This document shows positions 1-5,312 of a DNA stretch of 7,636 nucleotides, piece by piece. The translations under genes were made by a program, and so were the position numbers. The notes below the pieces were generated by a model. That model was not told where the DNA came from. It was given only the letters and a program-made list of their open reading frames with translations, and did no database searches. Every line of letters starts with the position of its first letter. Position 1 is the stretch's first letter. The stretch is from assembly GCA_025353525.1 (NCBI GenBank), contig JANXOO010000161.1, positions 1 to 7,636 of the forward strand, written 5' to 3'. The DNA is from Schlesneria sp. (GTDB lineage Bacteria; Planctomycetota; Planctomycetia; Planctomycetales; Planctomycetaceae).

Positions 1-471
1 CGTATCCTGACGACGACTCGCGGTGAGCTCGATCTGTCGCTGCTCGATGAAAACACATCACCCGAACGGGTTCCGCTGTTTCCGGAGGCTCATCCTGTTG
101 AAGTGGCTGGCACGTCTGAGGTATCGGCGCCCGTCCGATCACAGGTTTCGATTCTGTTGCCACGACACCCATTGCGAAAAGAGACGTTGCAAGGGGACCG
201 GGCAGCATGCGGATGGCTATTCTCGCCCCTCGACAGTTTTCGCAAAGTTGATCTGTTTGAATTGCTAAATGGCAGCTTCGATGTGCATCGTCTGAAAGGT
301 GTGTTCAACGTCGGACAGGAATGGCTGCTGTTCAACCGTGTCGGAGGTGAGTTGACGTGCGAATCGATACCGTACCGGCGTGACAGCCGGCTGGAAGTGA
401 TCCTCGATCAACCTCATTTCGACTGGAACGAATTCGAATCACTGTTGCTGAACTGTTTGCGTGTTGGCTGA
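1..471 (+). CDS. CobW/COG0523-type GTPase (putative metal chaperone), C-terminal part, cut by the window start
   Basis: The reading frame is open from the first base and ends at TGA 469-471, giving the last 156 residues of a protein whose N-terminal GTPase domain lies outside the window. The visible part matches the CobW C-terminal domain pattern: a GWLFSP segment, then an RLKGVF strand, a W-LLFNRVGGEL strand, and a YRRDSRLEVILD strand followed by a closing amphipathic helix (WNEFESLLLNCL). In the COG0523 family this domain follows a P-loop GTPase and helps deliver metals (zinc, cobalt or iron) to client enzymes in the cytosol. The Walker motifs and the CxCC metal motif cannot be checked here. 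The next gene starts 22 bases downstream on the same strand and is a hydrolase, so the two are probably co-transcribed. The family call rests only on the C-terminal domain, and the metal and client are unknown. Confidence 0.75.
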   Translation, partial: RILTTTRGELDLSLLDENTSPERVPLFPEAHPVEVAGTSEVSAPVRSQVSILLPRHPLRKETLQGDRAACGWLFSPLDSFRKVDLFELLNGSFDVHRLKGVFNVGQEWLLFNRVGGELTCESIPYRRDSRLEVILDQPHFDWNEFESLLLNCLRVG

Positions 472-481
472 TTCGATTGAT

Positions 482-487
482 GGAGAG
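482..487 (+). promoter_or_regulatory. Ribosome binding site of the amidase gene
   Basis: GGAGAG lies 6 bases before ATG 494 and decides the start in favour of that codon over the upstream in-frame GTG 461. It is the clearest Shine-Dalgarno sequence in the window. Confidence 0.6.
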
Positions 488-493
488 CCGACG

Positions 494-1372
494 ATGAGGT
501 ACCACTTCGTTCCAAAATCGCACTGTCAACGAGCCTTCAGCCGAACAGCCCGGCCTGCCGTCGAGATCGATTCCGAAGATATCGTCACTTTCGAGACATC
601 AGACGATGCCTATCTGCGACTGAGTCACGGCGAGTCTCCCGACGAAATCCCGGATGAAGACTACAACGTCGTGACCGGGCCGGTCGCGGTTAACGGATCC
701 GAACCGGGTGACAGTCTGCAGATTGATATCATTTCGATCCGGATGCACCGGGCCTGGTCGGTCTGGATTCCAGGCTATGGTCCGCTCGGGCATTTGACGG
801 ACAGTTTGCGAATCAGGCAATTGACAGTGACGGGCGATCGAGTGATCGTCAGCGATCGCATCCAGGTTCCGCTCTCGCCGATGATCGGCTGTCTCGGGGT
901 TGCTCCGGCAACCGGTGCCGCATCGACGCTTGAACCGGCATACCCGTTTGGCGGCAACCTTGATCTGTGTGAACTTTCGGCGGGTGCCTCGGTGTTGCTA
1001 CCGGTGCAAACGTCGGGCGGCTGGCTGGCCTTGGGCGATTTGCATGCAGCGATGGGAGCCGGCGAGCCCGCGCATATCAGTCTTGAAGCGTCTGGCGAAG
1101 CGATTGTTCGGGTGAGTGTGATCAAAAAACGTTCACTCGCCGGACCTGTGATCCGGTTTTCGAATCGTACGTCTTATGTCACGGTTCTGAACGAAGAAGG
1201 GACGCTCGAACAAGCAGTCCAGGTCGCAACCGAACGGGCGTATGAGGCACTGGTGACCGATTTCAGGATGACGCCGGATGAAGCGTACGCTTATTTGTCC
1301 TCGCGAGTCAGTCTTCGTTTTGGCGGCCCGGCATCGCCCATCGTGATTGCTGAAATACCCCATCCGCACTGA
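494..1372 (+). CDS. Acetamidase/formamidase family protein
   Basis: This is a 292-residue protein, close to the usual length of about 300 for the FmdA/AmdA family, which hydrolyses short amides such as formamide or acetamide to the acid and ammonia. Family landmarks appear in order: HGESPDEIP near residue 45, GPVAVNGSEPGDSLQIDI at 62-79, GYGPLGH at 94-100, PMIGCLGVAPATG at 129-141, PFGGNLD at 151-157, and GDLHAAMGAGE at 181-191, which corresponds to the family's GD-HA-QGDGE segment. The C-terminal EAYAYLSSRVSLRFG matches the family's closing helix and strand. No signal peptide is seen, so it is probably cytosolic. ATG 494 is preferred over the in-frame GTG at 461 because GGAGAG lies 6 bases upstream and the GTG start would overlap the previous gene and add 11 unrelated residues. 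Many family members are uncharacterised, so the real substrate is uncertain. Its stop lies 9 bases from that of the convergent HINT gene. Confidence 0.88.
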   Translation: MRYHFVPKSHCQRAFSRTARPAVEIDSEDIVTFETSDDAYLRLSHGESPDEIPDEDYNVVTGPVAVNGSEPGDSLQIDIISIRMHRAWSVWIPGYGPLGHLTDSLRIRQLTVTGDRVIVSDRIQVPLSPMIGCLGVAPATGAASTLEPAYPFGGNLDLCELSAGASVLLPVQTSGGWLALGDLHAAMGAGEPAHISLEASGEAIVRVSVIKKRSLAGPVIRFSNRTSYVTVLNEEGTLEQAVQVATERAYEALVTDFRMTPDEAYAYLSSRVSLRFGGPASPIVIAEIPHPH

Positions 1373-1381
1373 ATAGGCTGC

Positions 1382-3187
1382 TCAGCGTGAGCGTCTTGCG
1401 CCGGAGAGACCGGGGACGCGATTCACGACCGGTTGCCGGTTCGTATTATCGTGACTCAGGATCAGGTTTGTGCCAACGAAATACGAATGAAAATCGTCGA
1501 CAATCAGATTGTGGGTCCTGGTCGGCAACACTTCTTCGTCCACGGAATCGAGCACCACCACGCCATAGGGTGTGTGAAGACCCATCCCCGGCTTCAGTGA
1601 TCGGGATTTGATCCAACCCTGACCCGACACCCAGAACAGATGACCTCCTGTTGCTCGCACTGATTCATTCGCAAATTTCAGACTGAATAGCGGTTCGGGC
1701 GAGCGTTGGGTCGTCAGCAAGACGGGAGCGAATTTCAGTTCTCCGCTACGAGGGTTCTGGGCCAGCACGAGGTCTCCCGCCTGAATGCGTTCGATCGCAA
1801 TCGGTCCCGTTTCGGTCCAGATCAGGGTGCCGGGTGCGAGGCACTCGCGACGAGCGGTGAATTCGGGAACGCTGGGCGGTAGCACGACGGATTCGTAACG
1901 GGTTTGAATCACTTTTGTCCCGGTCGGATAACTTTCGACTTTGGCATTCCACCACGACCACCACTCTTCGGGAGTCGATTTTGAGACGCCGATATCCGCT
2001 CCCTCCGAGACGGATTCAGAATCGGTTGCGGACTCATTATTGTCGTCGGTCGTCATCGACAGAAGCCGCATGACTTTATCGTTGTTCGCCAGAATATTGC
2101 GATTCAGCTCATCGACTTCCAGATCGGCGATCCGAAGCATTTGCTGAGTCCAGTTCTGAACGGCGAACACCGAATTGGTGCCCAGTCCCTGCATCGGAAT
2201 AATCCGATCAAGTGTCGCGACATTTTTTGTCTCTTGCATTTCGACCGAAACGGATCGTCGCCAGACCAGTTGATTATCTCGCGTCATCGTAAATTGATCG
2301 CGTTTTGTGACCGGGGTTTTTAATGCCGCCAGCAAGACCGGAACGAACGTCTGTTCATCACGTCGACCGAGCGATCGGGTGGCAGACTGTCGAACGGCGG
2401 CATCGGAGTAGTCGAGTGCATGACGGATCAGCGACAGCGAGGCTTCAGGCATTGGAAGCGACGCCACAACATCGACCGTACACAATGCGCCCGCTGCGTC
2501 CTGATTCGAAAAGAATTGTTCCAGACCGGCGATTGCCAGCGGATCGCGGAATTGCTTCAGGTCCCTCATCACATCTTCGCGTGAACGGGATTTGTCGAAC
2601 AACGAGGCTGCCAGTGCAAAAAGTTCTTTTCCGTGTTTCCGCAGATATTTCCCGGTATCTCGTTCAATCTGCGTCTGATTTTCAAGAGTCCGCTTGTCGG
2701 TCCACATTCCCTGAAAACGGACTTGTCCCAACCGTTGCCGTGCCTCAACGTGATTCGGAGCGAGCGCCAAAACGGCGTTCCAGTGAACCCGTTCCTGTGC
2801 TGGCAGCGCGTGCTTGCGGCAGAATTCGGCTAACCGGATCTGGCCACGAATCGAATCGTCGGTCTGTCCCCGGAGTTCCCGGTACTGGTTCAGTCGATCG
2901 CTGTTTTGTGCGACTTCGGCAGCATCGTCCAGAGACATCCAGCGGTCGCGAATTCGGACATCACCCCGAGCCCAGTGTGCTTCGGGCGACCTGGCATCTC
3001 GTTGCAGTGCCAGTTCGAGTCGCTGATCTCGGGCGTTGTTGTCCAGGTCAATTTCTGCTTCGAGAGCCGAATCGACAATAGATCGCGGTTGCTCGACTCC
3101 CTCGCAGCACTGCCACGATTGCTGTAGCGAGAAAATGACAACAAGAAGAGCAGGCCGGAACAGACGTCGTGATTTGAGAGAATCCAT
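1382..3187 (-). CDS. Predicted exported TPR/HEAT-repeat protein with a C-terminal HINT (intein-like) domain
   Basis: The protein has 601 residues from ATG 3187. This start is preferred over TTG 3250 because it opens directly into a signal-peptide-like stretch: basic residues K5, R7, R8 and R11, then a hydrophobic PALLVVIFSL core, with a likely cleavage region near residues 25-30. Residues about 70-165 look TPR-like, with a helix pair around LAEFCRKHALPAQERVHWN and LALAPNHVEARQRLG. Residues about 200-290 look like HEAT-type helical repeats. An acidic, Ser/Thr-rich linker (about 380-405) is followed by a tryptophan-rich patch, EEWWSWWN. Residues 449-580 form a HINT domain: Cys449, the block-B motif TGGH (Thr513, His516), and the closing THNLIVDDFHSYFVGTN and ILSHDN strands. 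HINT domains catalyse self-cleavage or splicing, and here only 21 residues follow the Asp at position 580. No toxin or enzyme domain is visible, so the role is unknown. No clear Shine-Dalgarno is seen before ATG 3187. Confidence 0.87.
   Translation of the reverse strand: MDSLKSRRLFRPALLVVIFSLQQSWQCCEGVEQPRSIVDSALEAEIDLDNNARDQRLELALQRDARSPEAHWARGDVRIRDRWMSLDDAAEVAQNSDRLNQYRELRGQTDDSIRGQIRLAEFCRKHALPAQERVHWNAVLALAPNHVEARQRLGQVRFQGMWTDKRTLENQTQIERDTGKYLRKHGKELFALAASLFDKSRSREDVMRDLKQFRDPLAIAGLEQFFSNQDAAGALCTVDVVASLPMPEASLSLIRHALDYSDAAVRQSATRSLGRRDEQTFVPVLLAALKTPVTKRDQFTMTRDNQLVWRRSVSVEMQETKNVATLDRIIPMQGLGTNSVFAVQNWTQQMLRIADLEVDELNRNILANNDKVMRLLSMTTDDNNESATDSESVSEGADIGVSKSTPEEWWSWWNAKVESYPTGTKVIQTRYESVVLPPSVPEFTARRECLAPGTLIWTETGPIAIERIQAGDLVLAQNPRSGELKFAPVLLTTQRSPEPLFSLKFANESVRATGGHLFWVSGQGWIKSRSLKPGMGLHTPYGVVVLDSVDEEVLPTRTHNLIVDDFHSYFVGTNLILSHDNTNRQPVVNRVPGLSGARRSR
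1448..1843 (-). other. HINT (hedgehog/intein) autoprocessing domain within the TPR/HEAT protein
   Basis: This is the coding segment for residues 449-580. The domain begins with Cys449 in CLAPGTLIWTETGPIAIERI, the typical block A with the nucleophile that forms the N-terminal thioester. Block B is ATGGHLFWV, with Thr513 and His516 as the expected catalytic pair. Blocks F and G are HNLIVDDFHSYFVG and ILSHD. The normal terminal Asn after His579 is replaced by Asp580, followed at once by Asn581. N-terminal cleavage chemistry therefore looks intact, while C-terminal cleavage by Asn cyclisation would need Asp580 or Asn581 to substitute. There is no homing endonuclease insert, since the domain is only about 132 residues long. 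Confidence 0.82.
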
Positions 3188-3229
3188 GTGGCACCGCGCA
3201 GAAAGCGATTCGAGCACCAGAACGACTGT

Positions 3230-3258
3230 ATTAGACAACCCTGTCTGCAACTGTACAA
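3230..3258 (-). promoter_or_regulatory. Candidate sigma-70-like promoter of the HINT gene
   Basis: Read on the minus strand, TTGTAC (3258-3253) and TCTAAT (3235-3230) are separated by 17 bases and lie 43-71 bases before ATG 3187. The -10 matches the consensus at 5 of 6 positions, but the -35 matches only at 3 of 6. Planctomycete promoters are poorly defined, so this is a weak candidate. Confidence 0.25.
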
Positions 3259-3293
3259 GCCACAGCGATCAGGTGGCGCTGTTCAAGCCACAG
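3251..3293. repeat. Two copies of a 15-bp direct repeat upstream of the HINT gene
   Basis: CTGTACAAGCCACAG at 3251-3265 and CTGTTCAAGCCACAG at 3279-3293 differ at one base and start 28 bases apart. Each copy also has inverted ends, CTGT and ACAG, giving a loose dyad like an operator half-pair. The copy nearer the gene overlaps the putative -35 box and the other sits further upstream, an arrangement compatible with binding of a transcription factor. The repeat itself is plain in the sequence; the regulatory role is inference. Confidence 0.55.
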
Positions 3294-3532
3294 TATGCTG
3301 GCGACATTGTCAGGATCGTGCCAATGAACCGGTTGTCGCCTGAAGGGCAAAGTTAAATGACCCTTGCGACTGTATGACGGGCGGATTCCGAATTTGTCGG
3401 GAACACGCAAACGCAGGTATCTGGCACTTTGCATTGCGTTTCGGCCCGTTGGGCAACGCTGTGAAGTATTTGCGTTCGAACAAAACAGCGGTTTCGATTC
3501 GAACCTCTTTGTCCCGGAGGTGACTACATTGA

Positions 3533-3769
3533 TTAGCCTGTCACAACGCTCAGTTCGTTAACGATACGGCTGATGCCGTCGATTTTGCGAAGTGATTCCT
3601 GGGCCATCTGCTTCTGGTAGTAACTCGTGACGCTGCCGGACAGAAATACGTCCTGATCGATGACCTCGTACCTGACATCACGGCGGCCGATGTAGGGGTC
3701 GCGGGAAAGGACGAAGTGAACTCGATGATTCAGGTCGTGCGCTTCGTGGACGATGTAATTGACTGACAT
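3533..3769 (-). CDS. Small BON-domain protein
   Basis: This 78-residue protein consists almost entirely of one BON domain. A helix (HDLNHRVHFVLSRDPYIG, about residues 12-29) is followed by strands (VRYEVIDQDVFLSGSV), a helix with the YYQKQMAQESLRKIDG core (about 50-65), and a final IVNELSVV strand. The conserved glycine in LSGSVTS and the closing VN pair fit the family. BON domains bind phospholipid surfaces or other ligands in proteins such as OsmY, but those have a signal peptide and usually two domains. This protein has neither, so it is probably cytosolic, and its partner is unknown. ATG 3769 is the only plausible start, and no strong ribosome binding site is visible. It is on the same strand as the heptose operon but separated from it by 367 bases and a terminator, so it is likely an independent unit. 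Confidence 0.78.
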   Translation of the reverse strand: MSVNYIVHEAHDLNHRVHFVLSRDPYIGRRDVRYEVIDQDVFLSGSVTSYYQKQMAQESLRKIDGISRIVNELSVVTG

Positions 3770-3954
3770 GATTTCGGTCGATTCGACGCAAATGGCCCTG
3801 TCGTTCGTGTTGTCCGTGCGGGGGCAACAAGCTCTCTTGTCCCATCGTCACGAACAAATCAGGGACTGCATCCGAAACTTGCTCGCTCTGGCGAATGGCA
3901 GAAACTGCCGAAATTGGTCGCGATTGGAGCGATCGTGCCGATTTGAATGACATC

Positions 3955-3984
3955 AATTGCAACAATTCACTGGAAAGCAGTGAA
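3955..3984. repeat. Pair of overlapping short inverted repeats
   Basis: TTCACTG (3966-3972) and CAGTGAA (3978-3984) form a perfect 7-bp stem with a 5-base loop. AATTG (3955-3959) and CAATT (3963-3967) form a 5-bp stem with a 3-base loop. The two share bases 3966-3967, so they are partly mutually exclusive. They lie 186-215 bases before the BON start. Neither is followed by a convincing T-run on either strand. Confidence 0.4.
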
Positions 3985-4029
3985 ACGACTGCTGATTCCG
4001 GTGACGTGACGGATATTGGTCAGAGCATT

Positions 4030-4082
4030 AAAACGGGGACGGGCGTCAGAAAGACCCCGGGCGCGCCGGCGTCCCCCTTTTT
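4030..4082 (-). terminator. Intrinsic terminator after the heptose/glycosyltransferase operon, possibly bidirectional
   Basis: GGGGACG (4035-4041) pairs with CGTCCCC (4070-4076) to make a 7-bp GC-rich stem around a GC-rich interior that can form further pairs. On the left AAAA (4030-4033) reads as TTTT for minus-strand transcripts, and on the right TTTTT (4078-4082) serves plus-strand transcripts. The stem begins 60 bases beyond the stop of the last operon gene at 4137. The T-run is longer in the plus direction, but no plus-strand gene enters it, so ending the minus-strand operon is the likely job. Confidence 0.5.
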
Positions 4083-4136
4083 ATGCCGGTGAATTTTCCA
4101 GTACCGGTGGCCTGACTGCTTTTGGAATATCCCGAT

Positions 4137-5312
4137 TCATGCTGCATTAGCAATCGAAGAATTCTTTTCGCGGAGCACTTCTTCAAATACTTCGGCGGCT
4201 TGTCGAGCGTTGTTTTCGATCCGAAGTCCGGAAGCGATTTGCCAACAGGCGTCTCGCATGGAATTTCTTTCGGATGTGGGCAGCGAGAAATGGCGGTCAA
4301 TCTGCCCGATCAATTCACGAATCGACCACGCATCCGGGATGACGTAGCCATTGCGGCCTTGTTCGATAATGTCGGCCCCCCCTGCCGTTGCCGTTGTAAT
4401 CACAGGAGTTCCGCACGCCATCGCTTCGAGGTTGACGTTCGGGAATGGTTCATAAATCGTCGGCAAAACAAACAGGTCGCCCGCTCCGTAAAATCGTTCG
4501 ATCGCCGATTGGCGGCCGGCAAACAACACCCGGTGGTCCACCGACCGTGATTTGGCAATTCGTTTGTACCGGGCGATGTCTCCTGCTCCGAGTACGAGCA
4601 ATCTCGTTTCACGGTCTTTCAATCCCGCCAGCGCCGCAAGCAGGGAATCGAGTCCCTTGCGGCGGAAGTCCATCGATGCAAACACGATCAGCGGCGAGTC
4701 GTCGGCAGGCGTACCGAATTGCCGGAATAACTCTTCGCGAACTTCCGCTCGGGCCGACCGGACGCCCGGATGAAAGACGTTCACATCGACGCCGTTGACG
4801 ATCCGGCGAATTCGTGACTCATCGACGCCGAAATATTCGGTCAGCAGCCGGGCATCGAGCTTCGATTGAACGATGACTCGACGCACCCCGTCCGGACGGA
4901 ACAGGCGTCGTTCGAGTTCAAAAATTGCCCGATGACGGGGATTGAGTTTCTGCAGCCAGCGCGAGACCGGATGGCGGTACCAGACATTGACCCAGTGTGT
5001 CTGCATCGGGTCTGTCAGCCGATACGTGTCGAGTCCTTCAACACGCGACAGACCGTGGACGATATCGAATGGCCGGGATTGGGTCACCTTGCGGCAGTTC
5101 TCGGCGAATGAGCGATTTCTGGTCCATGAGGTCAGCTTGTTCACCTGGACGGGGAGAAAATCAACCTCGTCCCGCAACTCGTCGTCGATCCCTTCGCCGA
5201 TCACTGTAACTCGGTGCCCCAGTCGTTGCAGGCCGCGAAACAGGTTAACACAGTGACGCTCGGCCCCGGCCTTTTTCAGCGAACAGTGTCGGCGAACGAG
5301 TGCAATATGCAT
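4137..5312 (-). CDS. GT4-family glycosyltransferase, probable LPS core sugar transferase (WaaG-like)
   Basis: The protein has 391 residues, typical of GT-B fold, GT4-family retaining enzymes that transfer a sugar from a nucleotide donor. The N-terminal acceptor half opens with HIALVRRHCSLKKAGAERH, containing the GGAE-like loop (AGAERH, residues 15-20), and includes PFDIVHGLSR (81-90). The donor half contains VNGVDVNVFHP (172-182), the nucleotide-binding strand LIVFASMDFRRKGLD (208-222), and the EX7E motif EPFPNVNLE (Glu288 and Glu296), followed by AMACGTPVI. The opening and the hldE-GT9 neighbourhood resemble WaaG, the LPS glucosyltransferase I, but the sugar cannot be read from sequence. It probably acts at the cytoplasmic face of the inner membrane. 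ATG 5312 overlaps the stop of the upstream gene by one base (TAATG), which suggests translational coupling; a weak GAGAAAG lies about 8 bases upstream. Confidence 0.88.
   Translation of the reverse strand: MHIALVRRHCSLKKAGAERHCVNLFRGLQRLGHRVTVIGEGIDDELRDEVDFLPVQVNKLTSWTRNRSFAENCRKVTQSRPFDIVHGLSRVEGLDTYRLTDPMQTHWVNVWYRHPVSRWLQKLNPRHRAIFELERRLFRPDGVRRVIVQSKLDARLLTEYFGVDESRIRRIVNGVDVNVFHPGVRSARAEVREELFRQFGTPADDSPLIVFASMDFRRKGLDSLLAALAGLKDRETRLLVLGAGDIARYKRIAKSRSVDHRVLFAGRQSAIERFYGAGDLFVLPTIYEPFPNVNLEAMACGTPVITTATAGGADIIEQGRNGYVIPDAWSIRELIGQIDRHFSLPTSERNSMRDACWQIASGLRIENNARQAAEVFEEVLREKNSSIANAA

Larger units (their letters stand above)
3188..3532. other. Non-coding stretch between the HINT gene and the BON gene
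   Basis: No convincing gene is seen on either strand; the short open frames here give arginine-rich, unrecognisable products. The right half (3474-3504) holds a 7-bp inverted repeat, GTTCGAA at 3474-3480 against TTCGAAC at 3498-3504 with a 17-base loop, lying 29-59 bases beyond the BON stop. It lacks a T-run in the direction of BON transcription, so it is not a convincing intrinsic terminator. The left half holds the direct repeats and the promoter candidate, listed separately. Confidence 0.6.
3770..4136. other. Non-coding stretch between the BON gene and the glycosyltransferase operon
   Basis: No gene is supported here. A minus-strand open frame (3965-3678) covers much of it but runs 92 bases into the BON gene in another frame, has no recognisable domain, and turns Arg/Pro/Ser-rich. 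The stretch holds the leader of the BON gene, two small hairpins (3955-3984), the terminator (about 4030-4082), and a further 5-bp stem CCGGT/ACCGG (4086-4107). I could not find a convincing promoter for the BON gene. Confidence 0.55.

Noticed and set aside
1382..1843. Reading the HINT protein as a polymorphic toxin
   Set aside because: No toxin domain follows the HINT domain, only 21 residues, and no immunity-type gene is adjacent.
2323..3081. Plus-strand open frame of 252 codons opposite the HINT gene
   Set aside because: The product is arginine- and serine-rich without domain features and lies wholly antisense to the TPR/HEAT protein, whose frame is coherent from signal peptide to HINT domain.
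3185..3250. TTG start at 3250 for the HINT protein, adding 21 residues
   Set aside because: The extension places residues before the basic n-region of the signal peptide, and ATG 3187 gives a standard signal-peptide layout. The candidate promoter would also lie inside the longer coding sequence.
3474..3504. GTTCGAA/TTCGAAC inverted repeat as a terminator for the BON gene
   Set aside because: The stem is only 7 bp with a 17-base loop, is AT/GC mixed, and is not followed by a T-run on the minus strand.
3678..3965. Minus-strand open frame of 95 codons upstream of and overlapping the BON gene
   Set aside because: It overlaps the BON frame by 92 bases, has no recognisable domain, and becomes Arg/Pro/Ser-rich in the overlap. 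It could be considered a frameshifted BON N-terminus, but the BON domain is already complete without it.
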